Assembly (NCBI GenBank): GCA_028554645.1
Contig: JAQOOI010000035.1
Span: 1 to 64,000 of the forward strand
Source of the DNA: Omphalotus guepiniiformis
Lineage: Eukaryota > Basidiomycota > Agaricomycetes > Agaricales > Omphalotaceae
Direction of reading: 5' to 3'
DNA length: 64,000 nt
Both the position numbers and the translations under genes were made by a program. The notes under the pieces are model-generated. The model saw only the letters and a list, made by a program, of their open reading frames with translations. It was not told where the DNA came from and ran no database searches. Shown piece after piece: positions 23,301 to 37,239 of this stretch (its first letter is position 1; every line of letters begins with the position of its first letter).

Positions 23301-24451
23301 ACCTTGACAAAATAACCAGAGTTAACAAGCCGAGAACGGTGGAATATCTCGTCGTCCTGTGCTGCGAGCTTGTCGGGCTGAGAAGCGAGAGAAGCCGGGT
23401 CTTTGAAATTCCCCCATTCATTTATGGCCAGAAGTTTTTGCGCAATATACTACAATGATGAAAAACATGAGCTAGTGTGAGCCGATGTCAATGGACACGC
23501 ACGTTGTGGTTTCTGCAGAAGAGCACGAGAAGGGCACAGGACGAGGGAGGCATTAGAAGTAACCTATTATCGGCGAAGACATCTTCCCAGAGCATGCCAG
23601 TACCGTCTTTTCTACGCACACTATCTACCTGTTCCTGATTATTGCCATAGAGAATGCTGAGATCAAGGTAAGAGGAAGTGTCGTTGATTGTGATATCTGT
23701 GTGATTGGTATTGAAGATACAATGGATGATGAGGTCGGCAAAGGCGAAGAAGAGAGATGATACACCGGCAGGGTGAGGGGTAAAACCATCCCCATCAGGG
23801 CCGCCCGTCTTAGGGCGGCGAAGAAGAGTGTCAAAGACGAGACCTGGGTCAGGGAGAGACTTGAGATTGGTGAGGTGCGAAGAGGGAACGGTGCGGGCAT
23901 AGGGCATGCCCGCCTTTCCAAGGGTTGGCAGGAGAGGGTTGTAATTGCTTCCATCAGCAGAACGGTACGCATAATTTACGTATGTGCCTGGGACAGACGC
24001 GGTCGGAGCGGCAGTTGTCTTCGTGCTGCTGGAATCGGACGAAGCTGCGAGAGCCAAGTAGCCGCTTGGAGGGTGCGGAAGGTCCTTATACACTACGTTA
24101 CATGAGCTCAGGAAGGAACGGGCAATGATTAGATAGAACGCTCACGCAGGTCAATCACGAAGCCTTGAAGATCGGCTGCGATCTTCTTATGCTTTGGCGA
24201 TGCACTATTGTCGCCCAAACGTGACAAAAGGACAAGTGCTTTCTCGAGCTTAAAGGCGGTCAGAAAATAAATCTATTCAAGCGAGAACGATGAGGACTGA
24301 CCAGCAATAGGCGGTCGTTGATGCTGTTGGGATGCTCGATAGCATCTAAATAAGCTCGTAGATCGCCCAAGCCAATGAGCGGGTTCGTGACATCGGAGAC
24401 AAGTTCGTTAATACGAGACTCAATGAGGTTGTAGAGACTAGGCGTTTCCAT
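20305..24451 (-). CDS. Psi-producing oxygenase (Ppo-type fatty acid dioxygenase)
   Basis: A large gene of more than ten exons with ATG at 24451 (METPSLYNLIESR) and stop TAG at 20305. Ppo enzymes join a haem peroxidase/dioxygenase domain to a P450-like domain and make oxylipins (psi factors) that steer sporulation. Seen in order: the N-terminal VYKDLPHPPSG-like segment, here LYKDLPHPPSG; FTPHPAG with ADLIIH, the distal haem His region; YLDLSILYGNNQEQV; and the catalytic YRWH tyrosine motif, rebuilt across the intron near 23050-23095. The P450-like half follows (KYLDIVSDVIKVLPVRWMC, then ALFCEVVPTAAHWAKSVALVV). The segment where the haem-thiolate Cys is expected (GILNIGEDG, then LLSAKFFEAV) contains no Cys. 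The enzyme may therefore only make 8- or 10-hydroperoxides, as described for PpoC. Exon borders were only partly traced. Confidence 0.9.
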
Positions 24452-25186
24452 CTTGCTGGTGGTAGTAGGAGAATAAGAAAGTAATTGACGGACGCGCTTT
24501 AAATAACACAATCTTCCACCGGCGAAGGAATCAGAGCGACTGCATTATGATGATCATGACACTGGTTCTGCGGGCGCCTATCTTGAAGTTGCAGTGCTAT
24601 TAGAATAAACGTTTTTTCGGTATTTCAATGTCGGCTCAGGGTCGAAAGACGACAACACTGGAACTTTCCCTGACATTGACAAATTCTGGAGAGCTCTGGG
24701 TCAGGAAAGATGGCAAGTAGCCACTAGGAAGAGCATAGAAGAGCGTCCGACTCCGGGGTCTTAATCCTGTGTTCACCTTGAAGTTTGTGTCAAAGCATGA
24801 TGGCGAGCAAGTGACGGTTACACCGTACACGACGGCTTCAAATTGTATTTCGAATTCAAACTTCATTTACACGTAAAGACCGAGATAAATCGACACCTCA
24901 CTAACCAATACTGGCACAATATTCTCGATACTAGACTGTAGACATCGCCACTACAAATGAGGAAGACACCAGTCTAGCAGCATCAAGCCTACGCCACGCC
25001 GTGGCATCGCCAAGCCTGTCTTTGTCGCTGGTGTCTGCTGGTGTCCATCGCTGAATATATTATGTAGATGAAGCAGGCGGTACTTTTGATACGATGGTCA
25101 AAGCGGAGTATAAAAATGTGATATACAACAAACCAACAAGGAAACGACAAAAGAAAGAGAGAGAAAAAGACATCTTGACTGCCAAA
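24452..25186. other. Intergenic, no gene recognised
   Basis: Promoter side of the oxygenase gene and 3' side of the fibrillarin gene, both on the minus strand. A minus-strand frame at 24636-24866 lacks coding features. Confidence 0.45.
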
Positions 25187-26433
25187 CTATGCTTCCCCTG
25201 AACCAACCTTGGGTTTATGTCTTTGGTACACAGCTACGGAATGAAAGTCAGTGATATTTAAGGAGATACGAACGGAAATGCAATGTACCTGACACCATAG
25301 CATGATCTCTCTCGTAGGGTTCTAAGGGAACCTGCTCAAGAGCCTTGAAACGCCCATTCTGCAGCTGCTGAACTTCACGAGCAAAAACAACGTCCGGAGC
25401 GATAGTCGAGTCAATACAGCTGGCTTTAATGGAAATGACGACGTGGCCGCCATCTTTCAAGAAGTGCTCGGCATTGAGAATCACGATACGCGCTTGGTCC
25501 GGCTGGGCGACGTCCGCAAAGATAACGTCGACCTGGGAGAGGAGCATACGGTATTTATTGGGTGCTCGCGCGTCTTCGACAATGGCTATAGGGTATCGCA
25601 AATTCAGAGATAAACGAGAAGGGAGAGAACCGGCGAACGTACGAATAACGTTTGTTCGTTTTTTGGCCATGTTGATGAGATCACGACCTGACCGTAGAGA
25701 AAATTCTACAGCATACACAACACCTTCCTAGTAGTGAATTGAAAGTTGTCAAAAACAATTTAGATATGTATAAAATAGCACCTTCCGGCCCAACAATGTC
25801 AGCGACATGACTGACACTCGTTCCACTTGCAGCACCAAGGTAAAGCACCTTTTTTCCGGGCTTGATAAAGATGTCATCCAAACCTCCAAGCACACCAGCG
25901 GCAAGTTTACTCCTGAAAGGATTCCAGACTCGATACTCAATCTTCGTTCCATCCACACCACCTTCTACGGATATCCGTTTTTCGCCATACACAGATTCAC
26001 CTGGGACGAGGTTTTTCGTGACAAGGAGATGTTCTTTGCCTTTAGCAATGAAAACTCCGGGGTGTCTGTGTGGTTCGAGGACGACGTTGGCGCCGCCTCT
26101 GGCACCACCTCTACCGCCTCGGCCTCCACGACCCCCTCCTCCACGAGCGCCACGACCACCTGGGGCTCCACGACCACCGCCTCTTCCGCCTCGGCCTCCG
26201 ACTCCTCCACCTCGAACACCTCCTCCTACAAGAAATGAGCATCTCAATGTCCCTTTTTCAATCAAGAACAAATAACAAACCTCTTCCACCTCGTCCTCCA
26301 CCACGACCACCTCTATCTCCCCCACCACCGCCTCTACCACCTCGGAATCCACCGCGTCCTCCAGAAGCGCCTGAAAAGTGTTGGTTATTAGTCCATCAAG
26401 CAACATATTACGCGCAAACTTACCAAATGCCAT
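25187..26433 (-). CDS. NOP1: Fibrillarin, rRNA 2'-O-methyltransferase
   Basis: Six exons (26433-26424, 26370-26281, 26225-25782, 25723-25643, 25585-25289, 25233-25187) give 322 aa, the usual length. Fibrillarin is the catalytic subunit of box C/D snoRNPs in the nucleolus. The first 80 or so residues are a Gly/Arg-rich (GAR) domain in RGG repeats, split by two introns. The methyltransferase part is near-canonical: [31 protein letters not shown] (SAM loop), [26 protein letters not shown] and [13 protein letters not shown]. Exon 1 is only 10 nt. The exon 3/4 join uses the acceptor GGAAG, giving [10 protein letters not shown]. It diverges from the Cys-rich gene at 26647. Confidence 0.97.
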
Positions 26434-26646
26434 TTTTTAAATCACAAGAAGTAGAAGGATTTAAGAGGCAAACTGCTGGGCCCACCGATGTCGACTATGT
26501 CCTTCAACTTGGGTCGACAATTTTTTTCTGATTTGACTGTGCGATTGAAACAAGTGTCAACAAAGGGCAAGGTAGAATCCCGGGCCGGATGCTCCGCTAA
26601 AGTGTTCTTGCCTCAAGCCCTAGCTGGCGCGCTCTGGTTCTGTACC
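26434..26646. promoter_or_regulatory. Divergent promoter region
   Basis: A 213-bp gap between the fibrillarin start (-) and the Cys-rich gene start (+). Two GTCGAC palindromes (about 26490 and 26511) sit inside it. A plus-strand frame open from 26488 could extend the Cys-rich protein N-terminally, so the true width is uncertain. Confidence 0.4.
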
Positions 26647-27328
26647 ATGGGTACCTCCAAGATATTGAATCACAAGCGTCGAAAGCTATCTTCCTCGAAG
26701 TCTGTGCCTGTAGCTAGCACCGTCGCTTCAAGTTCTGTTGTAAACAAGCTCAATGTTCCGTTGAATTGTGTATCGTGCCACAGGCGCCTTCTCAGCGCGT
26801 TCAGTAGAATGCCACAGGTTGTATTCTGTGCACGGTGGGTCAATTTCTGACACTGGATTGTTGAATGAGTAAGGAACTAATGAATCATCAGGTGTGCTTC
26901 ACCGACCTGCGCAGTCTGTTCTCGGACGTGTACTACACGCTTGCCTTCACCCCCATCACCTTCATCTTTGGCCATGTTACCAAGACCGGCTGAGACAGCA
27001 CAAGCCACGTTCCGCAGATCCGCTTTGTCCCTCAACTCTGCGAATACAAACAGCACCTTCAGCGGGCACGTCAGCGGCCCTTCCAGAAAGAGAAGAAAAT
27101 CGGAAGATGGGTCGGAGAAGGAAGAGCGAGATGAGCATGAAGAGGTCATAGATCTCTCCAATGACGAGGCTGGATGCGGAAGGCTTGTTTGTAAAAAGTG
27201 TTGCTTCGAAGTTAATCATAGGTACGAAGTTGTTCCTTCCTCTTAACCTCACGAAATATACTTAAACACCACCTACTATGTTCAGCAACTCCACGACATG
27301 CTACGACTGCTGCGGGTCAGGATGCTGA
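26647..27328 (+). CDS. Cys-rich zinc-binding-like protein
   Basis: Exons 26647-26834, 26892-27221 and 27286-27328 give 186 aa with all phases restored. ATG 26647 has a strong context (ACCATGG), and the basic MGTSKILNHKRRKL stretch follows. Cysteine pairs are grouped as CVSCHRR; FCARCASPTCAVCSRTC; then near the end GCGRLVCKKCCFE and CYDCCGSGC. Between them is a Ser/Thr-rich linker with a basic RKRRKSED patch (possible nuclear signal) and acidic EEVIDLSND, which resembles a SUMO-interacting motif. It looks like a nuclear zinc-binding protein, RING-like but not canonical. I do not recognise the family. Divergent expression with fibrillarin is possible. Confidence 0.7.
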
Positions 27329-27689
27329 GTCCGTCTTGCTTCGCTGTGCTATTTTTCTTCTATTTTGCAATACCTATCATACCACCTGTCACGCATTTCT
27401 CCCGGACCTTGTTGCTCTACTTGCCTTCGCTGTTTTGCTGTTTTGTATCACCGACATATTGTTTCCTCGTGGAATGCTTGTAAAAGTAACTTAAACGCTG
27501 TTGCGAATCTTCCAGTCTTGCCTGGCTTCTGACATCATGATCATCTCACTCCTGCTCATTCTGCACTCACCCCGTCGCTTAGATAACGACAGACCAGCGT
27601 GTATGTATATGTATAGGTGAGTGATGTACTTATTTGAGCAATAAATTGTACTAAATTTTAGCCAAGTAATAATTACATTTCGTGCGGTA
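27329..27689. other. Convergent intergenic region
   Basis: Pyrimidine-rich terminator space between two converging genes. Nothing else was seen. Confidence 0.45.
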
Positions 27690-28644
27690 TCAAAGAGCCT
27701 GTCCAACGCCATCAACACGCATGCCCAACTGTTGAAATGTAGAAGCCACGAAGGCGTTGTAGGGCGCGAGGCAGCGAACGCCTTTCATGTCTCGATTGGC
27801 GAGCGGACCTGCAAGTAGACGTACATGAACCCCTTTGTCTGGGGTTTGAGCCTGGTGTGACGGAGTGTAAGTTATTCGGACGCGAAGACAAGGACGTACA
27901 GCACTGACCATTACTTGAGCAGCCGTCCAAGCATTAACATTCGGTTTCACATTGACCAGAGCAAATACTACAAGCTAATCGGAAAGGATACTTCATAAGT
28001 ACGAATGTCAGGCACGAGGCTGGAAATACTTGCTTTACTAATTCGTTTTTGTCCTCCAGGTAATTGCTCTACGGATAATAGGGGCCCAATCTCTCGGAGG
28101 GACGGTGAAAAGTCGGATTCCTTGGTTTTTGCATTCCGCGGATCGAGATAGGACACAAAATAGACCCTCTCGTTGCCATCATTCTACGTACGGCGTTCTT
28201 GTGAGCGATGGACGGTCAAGAAATGCAGAATACACCACTTACAGACAGAGGTCGCAAGTGAGGTCTATTGACTTGCCCGTAAACCCAGTCCGTGTATGAT
28301 TGCTTACTTGGGATGAACTTTCTGACACGAACGATCTCCCCAATCTAGTGAGTCAAGCATTTCGATGAGGTTGGTCACAAGAAGAGAGTCAGGGAAGGTG
28401 CAATTTGACTGACTCTAAAGTAATCGACTCCATTCTCGAGACCGGGGTCAGTAAGCCTAGGCAGAGGGTAATGGGCGGAACCCGAGCTTCCGGAACCTCT
28501 CGCCGTGCCACTAGAGATGTATGCTGCAGAATGGGAATCCGTGGCTTGCCATGGGATCGGCTCCCCAGGTCTCGATGGAGCTTTAGAGGCGTGCTGCTGA
28601 GGGTACGCGTTTGAAGTCAGATTGGTGTATTGATGAGAAGGCAT
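27690..28644 (-). CDS. Hypothetical protein, multi-exon
   Basis: Start ATG at 28644 (MPSHQYTNLTSN) and stop at 27690. Probable exons join as: a Pro/Ser/Gly-rich N-terminus ending ENGVDYFR; IGEIVRVRKFIP; an exon reading NDGNERVYFVSYLDPRNAK after acceptor ACGTAG; VFALVNVKPNVNAWTAAQ; and the C-terminal AQTPDKGVHVRLLAGPLAN to GMRVDGVGQAL. Introns of 50-70 nt with GT-AG ends connect them, but phases for the second and third exons are less certain. The product is about 220 aa. I do not recognise the family. There is no signal peptide or membrane helix. Confidence 0.5.
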
Positions 28645-29856
28645 GGCTGATAGAGTGGGGAGAAAAAGATGCAAAGAATCCTCCCCAATTCCGAGCATAA
28701 ATACGAGAGAGCTTTGGCCAACCTTTGACCAACCTTTGACCAGCAGCAGGGTCATCAGTAACGAACCACAAAGGCAAAGACGGCGGACAAAAGGTGCGCC
28801 AAAGGTGCTGGTTTCGACGAGCACTATGCACCATGTGCTAAATTATTCTGAGATGCCTTGTTTCAAGTTTGTAGACACGGTGATACAATACCTGCTAAAG
28901 GCATTTCGACGTACCTATCACTTGCTTACAGCAGAAACTTGTACAACCCGCATAGTAATAAAGATGATAACACAGATAGAGAGGTCAATAGCATGTGTAT
29001 CTGGGAGAAATAATATGTTATAGCAAGAGAATTTAATACGTGGTCGATCCTCGGGTGACATTGGCTTGAAATTAGAAAAGTTTTGAAACGCGCCAAAGCT
29101 GAGGATCACGTGAACGTGATGGCGCATTTGCGACTATTGGCGATCAATTATAATCTCAGTCTGCACGCATTGACCCCGTCGACAACTGACGAGCATGCGA
29201 GCAGTTCACCGGTTATCTTCCAAGAACACACTACTGAAGCATACTCACGTTACTCTACCTTCCCATCGTCTGCAACTGGAATATCCTTCAAAGGATGAGC
29301 GGTATTGCCCATCAAAGTGCTCTCGACTCAACGAGGATGTAGAGGCTGTTTCTGGGGTTTGTCCACATTCTCTCAAGCTAGAGATGTTCTCAACTGTGAG
29401 ATAGATGTTTGAAAATGCTTCTGAGTCTGAACTTCACAGACGTGTCTTCCACGGACTTCAGAGCCCTGCTGCCGCCCGGCAAGTTGGCTGTAATCCATAT
29501 GGCCTGTATTTGTCTGGTGTATCTTTGGAGTGGACTTCTCCAGTGTGTAGACTGCCTGCTGTATCTCGGCTTGTACTGACCGTACCCGCAGTTTTCTGAA
29601 GGTCCTCTTGGAGTTCCTGGTCAAGCTCGGTCCGCGGAAATTCATATTTCTAGGTACGCTGTCTTTGTAGCCTTCAAGCATTAGCTGACGTCTGCACATA
29701 AGACCGAAAGTCGATTTAACACAGTTTTCGAGTCGTAACGTCCGAACCAATTCCGGTCGCATCAAATCATCTTCGACATCTGTCCTCTACATCTCCCTGT
29801 CAGCTCCTTCTCCCAAACGCCAACTGAGCACACGCTGGTTGCTGAGCACGCCCAAA
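28645..29856. other. Intergenic, no gene recognised
   Basis: About 1.2 kb between a minus-strand and a plus-strand gene. Several short frames exist on both strands (for example 29373-29765 minus), but none shows family motifs or splice structure. A tandem of ACCTTTGACCA occurs near 28720-28740. Confidence 0.4.
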
Positions 29857-31855
29857 ATGCTTGCTCCTGCCCCGAGAATTCGCTGCGCCTCATACTCCAC
29901 GGTCGTGAAACTTGAATACGATGAAGAGATTCACCTTCCTCGGTCACCATCTCCGGTAATGCACAATTCTGATGCATCGCCCTCCGAAACGAGGCCGATG
30001 TCTGTGGCCGACGTAGAGCGGTATCAACGCACCTTGCTACCGACTCCGGACTGGAAGTCATCATCTCCCAACCCTTTGCTCGAACTAGATCTCTCAAAGT
30101 CATTATCTCCCAAACCCAAACCCAAACCATTGCCCAAGGTGTGTCAGCTAACCCCCTCGCACTCTATCATGACATGGGAGATCGATGGTGATGATGCGAT
30201 CTCGTACGCTGCGGTATCGGTGGGCAGGGAGGATATCATTACAGACGTGTCCCAGTCATTGTTAGACAAAACCTTACCGCACCTGGGCTCCTCCATAACA
30301 AGGGAGATTGACGATGGTGTTGCTTCAGCCAAGTCTCACACCAAAACCGGGTCTAAGCAGTTAGAATCATTTCCCTTACCCCAAACAAATTGCACGTCAC
30401 CATCGGTGCAATGGAATAGGTTGATGTCTCAAGCCTGGAAGGTCTGTTAATCTGTCCTAAACACCTCAGTGCGCTCATGGTTTGGAATTTCAATACAGTC
30501 GCTGAAGACGCCACCGTCGGTCAGAATAGATCGAGCACAGACTCTTTATCGACTTGAAGAACTCATCAAATCAATTTATAGTTCAGAGTACACACTCGAA
30601 CTTTTTGGTAGTGCGAGATACGGAGTTTCCTCCCGTCGCAGTGACCTTGATATAGTCATTCTTGTGAGTGTCATTCGGCGTACTACGGCGCGCATACCGT
30701 ATGTTTTTCATCCTGTGCATTTAGGATTCCGAAAAACCACAGGGAGACATCACGCGTCGTCCCAAGCCGCGCCCAGGCTCTATCTATCACTTGAGGTATG
30801 TTCAGAGTTCCGTTTAATGGCAGTTATCTTGTCTGATCCTTCACCAGGACTTTAGCTCGTGAACTTGAAAAAGCTGGTTATCAGAAGGTTGTCGCCATCC
30901 CTAAAGCAAAGGTACCTATTGGCGAGTATCTCGTTCCACAAGCTGCTTGCGCTCACTAATAGGATTACAGTCAAGTTTCATGACCCAAAAACTGGACTAG
31001 ATTGTGATATCAATGTGAATGATCGCCTAGGCTTGATCAACACCCACTTGATCAAGGAGTATTGCAGGCTTTTACCTATATTGAAGCCAACGTTGGCATC
31101 TCTTAAACTTTGGGCTAAACCTCTAGGTCACAATAGCCCTAGCATTGTTAGTGGTCCCCCAACTTTTAGTAGTTACGCTCTGGCTTTGATGACGATCGGT
31201 GTTTTTCAAGTGAGTACTTGCTGTGGTGGACACTTGCAGAAATTAATGGATTTCCCTCGACTAGAACTTGGGTCTATTGCCCAATCTCCAGAGTGATGTA
31301 TCCAACCTTGGCAATGGTGGCTTTTACTGGTGTGATGGACAACGATGCGATACTAGGTTCCACCGCCTTGAAGGTTGGACGGCACCTGCAAAGTTCTCCT
31401 TGATAGAACTTCTATACTTGTGGTTCAAGTGAGTATCTCACTAGCCTCGATCAACTCATATGGACTTGAATCGTTACAGATATTGGGCCACCGAATACGA
31501 CTATAAGAACGACACTATTAACATACGAGCGGGTCCAGTACCACTCCGCCGCCGAAAACCACAATCATCTCTTGAAGATCGCATATTTACCGGACCTAGA
31601 ATCCTAGTGTGGGATGCCTTTGAGCTTAGCAGAGTGGGTGTTCAGTCTTTGACGCGAGGCAAACCTTAACAAACTCAACAGAATGTGACGAGGAACATTT
31701 CATCCGTGTCTCTGGTCAAATTCCAGAAAGACTGTAAGCAGGCAATGGAAACATTGCCGATTACCCTCCGCGAGCTATCGATGCTGGAGCGCAAACGGCG
31801 TGCTCTGGCAGAGCTTCAAAAAGGCTCCATTAGCGGCTCACAATTGCGGACATGA
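29857..31855 (+). CDS. Cid1/Trf4-type non-canonical RNA nucleotidyltransferase
   Basis: Eight exons from ATG 29857 to TGA 31853-31855: 29857-30441, 30499-30663, 30725-30795, 30848-30921, 30971-31209, 31265-31428, 31480 to about 31640, and about 31682-31855. The family adds U or A to RNA 3' ends. After a 190-residue disordered Ser/Pro-rich N-terminus, the catalytic DNA polymerase beta-like fold shows LFGSARYGV and SDLDIVIL (first two Asp), and later GLDCDINVND (third Asp). Next come the PAP-associated segments (LLPNLQSD; APAKFSLIELLYLWFKYWATEYD). The exon 4/5 join appears to use a GC donor (GCGAGT at 30922), giving KVPIVKFHDP. A GT-AG alternative gives KFHDP without VPIV. The localisation and exact substrate cannot be read from sequence. 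Confidence 0.88.
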
Positions 31856-32269
31856 TTGCGCAAGCCGCGCCTGAGGTTTTTCGGGACTCTCAGGCTCTTG
31901 CCGCGTCGAGGGCCCGCCCGCAGAATTCGCATCGAGCCTATCTGCGAGATGACTCGATGGAACCTGACGCATATCATCTGGAACTGCGTTACCACCAGAT
32001 ATTTGGCTCTAGAAATACAAAGTAGATCTGTTTGTTATTTTTACAGCAGCGTGCTTTAGCCTTTGAGTAACACATCGACATTTCGAGAGTTTGAGTTTCA
32101 GACACCAATCAAACACAGCCAGAACGCTGAAGTGATAATTGTCGTGACTGTGACCATCAAGCCGATCTTGTATAACCGTCTTATAAACCATTTACTAGTT
32201 GCCTCGTTCTCTGCTCTGTACTACCACCATCTTTGCTTTTTCTTCAAGTAATCCTATATTTTATACATT
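31856..32269. other. Intergenic, no gene recognised
   Basis: 3' flank of the nucleotidyltransferase and promoter of the kinase. No other feature was seen. Confidence 0.45.
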
Positions 32270-34523
<2,254 letters not shown>

Positions 34524-34834
34524 GGAAGGACGAGTCACAACGGTATTGGGTTTCAATCACTCGGCCCTACGGGAGGGACACTTTGTTTAATCTGTTGCTG
34601 TCGTTGCAATTTATTTATACCCTCTTTGATAAGGCATCTATAATGTCACTTGTCTACTATATTTTCATGCAGGAATGTAAAATTCGATACAGGAGACATC
34701 GTACACGAATCATGGAAGAGGAGAAACAGGAAACGCCTGCAGGCGCTTTGATACAGTATAGCGGCAAAGGCGTCTTCATCGAAACATTTGCGGACACGTG
34801 AATAAGGCATCCAGAGTGAGAAACAGCAAGCGCT

Positions 34835-36293
34835 TCATACAAAATATGGCATATTTGTCTAACACAAAGGATGATGACAGTCAGCTGAAGATGAAAAGAT
34901 CGCGAATACAGGAGAAAATGGTAAGGGAGCGAGTCACACAGAATATCACGAACAGATACATGAAAGTAGAGATAGAATAAACAACGGCTTACCATCTTCC
35001 TCGTCTGCATTCCCTTATCCCTTTCATTCTCCTCCGCCGGTCCATACACTTCAAATGTTCTTTCACCATCTTCATGTACCGTCATCACGGACGCCATATT
35101 TCCGCACCTAGGAATAAAAAAGCAACAAAAGGAGGTGATAAGAGAATTCATATATACGACTGCTTCACCGATAACAGTAATTTGGTGCACTCCATACAGT
35201 GACAAGCTGTTCCTCAAACATATATTTGTATCCTTCTTGGACGAGTTGGTGTGCACGCGCAATAAGGGAAAGTGAGTTGACGTGATTGAACTGGGTAACA
35301 CCTTAGATAAGAGTGAAGAGGAGGGAACAGGCGTGCCGACGTACTTCTCGTGTAACACTCCCACCAAATAGCCAGCCTGCACCGCGTGGACTGACTGCCC
35401 AATTTTCTATGTCCTCGGGGTCAGACCACATAAGGTCTACGTTGAATGTTTTTCAGAATTGGAGAATGCAGGAACGAGAAAGGATACACACCACAGAATG
35501 CCCCTTCATGGGGGATCTCTTGAGCACGCGAAAGGACCCGAATTTGGTCGAGGGTGCGGATATCGGGAGAGAGGCCACCATGGACACATAAGGTAGTACC
35601 ATCTATTATCTGGAAAAAAGATGTACTGATGAAGGCTCCCGCGGCGAGACATTGGGAAGACGCACTGCAGCGAGATTTAGATAATCGAATACACTACAGC
35701 ATGCTTTCCAGACCGTTGCACTTCCATATTTTTGCTGGCATTCATCTGTTACACAAAGACACGAGAGTCAACATACCGCGGTAGAGTTTCAAAGCCTTAC
35801 TCACCATAAAACCCGTAGACCTGTGTTATCTGGCGACTCTCATGGTTCCCTCGGAGAAGAGTAACTTTATCGGGGTATCTGGAAACGGTCTTAGGAAGAG
35901 TCGAGATTTTGGCTAACATTAACAGACGATGCCTTCAAAACCAATAGCAACGAAACTGTTTCTAGACTGTAGTGACCCCGGTCTACAAAGTCACCGTGCC
36001 AGTATCATGATCATCAGGATAGCTATTAAAGATGATGTGAATGGACACCTACGTGCCATGAATATGTAACTCGTCGAGGGCACATCCCCACCTTTTCTCA
36101 ACAATTCTAAAAGGTCCCAGAACTGGCCATGAATGTCACCACAAATGGTGACCGGACTTGAGACGGGTTGAATATTTGATTCTTCCATGAGAATAGACCT
36201 AACACGTTCACATAGGCCTTTCATTGAGTCTTCAGGAAGATGTTTGCACTCGCGCAACTGGGATATCCATTGATCGGGAGTGAATGGTGGCAT
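34835..36293 (-). CDS. PP6/Sit4-type Ser/Thr phosphatase catalytic subunit
   Basis: Minus-strand multi-exon gene, ATG about 36293 (MPPFTPDQW), stop at 34835. The metallophosphatase signature blocks are present: [72 protein letters not shown] and [27 protein letters not shown] with [15 protein letters not shown] fits PP6 (Sit4/Ppe1) better than PP2A or PP4. The last exon ends MTNMPYFV, where the family ends in PYFL with a methylated Leu. At 36002-36062 the join FM|GDFVD has no GT-AG pair that keeps the frame. The gene is thus either spliced unusually or damaged there. An upstream GTG-initiated frame to 36374 is probably 5' UTR. Confidence 0.85.
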
Positions 36294-36686
36294 GTATGAA
36301 GCTCGAGTCTTTTCGAAAAGTGAATTGCTGAGTAGCGAGTCCGTTAGCTTACTAAGCAGCTTCGGATTCGCCACCCTCTTCGAAAGTCTCCACCTACTCT
36401 TTCATCTCTACACAACCTATGTCACCACAATATCACAGCATTTTTCAACATAAATTCAAGGGTCTTATGTATTTGTGAAAAGTCATGTGCACTTTCTAAG
36501 TGATTTTGTCAGAAATGAGTACTAGTAAGTATTGAGTTTTAAGTACTCAGGCGTGTGGCAGTTCAACGTAGAAAAAGACTTTTGCTCACCTTCGTTTACT
36601 CATTTTCCTATTATCTAATCCTCTCGGCCGAGTGCCGCCTACTCTCTTTAGACTTTATTTTCCCATCACTTACTCGCATGTATATA
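36294..36686. other. Intergenic, no gene recognised
   Basis: Promoter side of the phosphatase gene. Nothing further was recognised. Confidence 0.4.
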
Positions 36687-36931
36687 CAGTGAACACGACA
36701 ATTGATGTCACTACCAAAAAAGGAAAGGCTGCTGGGAAACTCCGCTATCCTCAATGTACCCCCAACAAAAAGTACGAGTACTTGTGAGGCAAAATTTTTT
36801 TCCATGTACCAAAAATTACAGCAAGAATTATATACACTGTCTCTTCAATCTGGCCTAAGAAATTTTGCTAAAAGCATGCAATATTGAGCACCTTCCTTTT
36901 TAGGTAGTGACATCAATTGTCGCGTTCACTG
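36687..36931. mobile_element. Tc1/mariner-type MITE, 245 bp
   Basis: Terminal inverted repeats of about 40 bp begin CAGTGAACACGACAATTGAT on the left. On the right they are the reverse complement of CAGTGAACGCGACAATTGAT, with few mismatches. Both ends are flanked by TA (TATATA on the left, TATATT on the right), as expected for TA target-site duplication. The interior is AT-rich without a transposase frame, so the element is non-autonomous. Assignment to the Tc1/mariner/pogo group rests on the CAGTG end and TA target. Confidence 0.85.
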
Positions 36932-37239
36932 TATATTCAACGTACTTATCGCTCGAGCCCCAGTGTTATACTGAATACTAGTGCTTACACCAGTCACTCG
37001 GTCTGACTCTCTCATGTCGCCCTACCTGTTGTCTCGATGCTAGTGCAACATATTTTTGACTGTTAGCAACACTCTACTTGGTTCTCTCTTTACTCTCTCT
37101 CTTGCTTTTACTCTCGTTGTCGTCTCAGCTTGGATACCTCTAGGTCTGATCAACCCGGACTCTTGCTTGGCTTCGACACCCCAAAAACTCTCTCACTCAA
37201 TCTCTCGTTTTAATTCACTTGTCCTCAAGACTGTTCAAG

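Noticed and set aside
25807..26531. Long plus-strand Pro-rich and Ser/Thr-rich frames opposite the fibrillarin gene
   Set aside because: They are complements of the GGN/CGN repeats of the Gly/Arg-rich domain. The minus strand encodes an unmistakable fibrillarin.
26488..26646. N-terminal extension of the Cys-rich protein
   Set aside because: The frame is open, but ATG 26647 has the best context and the extension lacks features. It remains possible.
34657..35382. 241-codon minus-strand open frame as one protein
   Set aside because: It runs through introns of the phosphatase gene. The exons read in their own phases give the canonical phosphatase sequence.
36687..36931. LTR fragment of element A
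   Set aside because: Its ends are inverted, not direct, repeats, with a TA target. It is a MITE.
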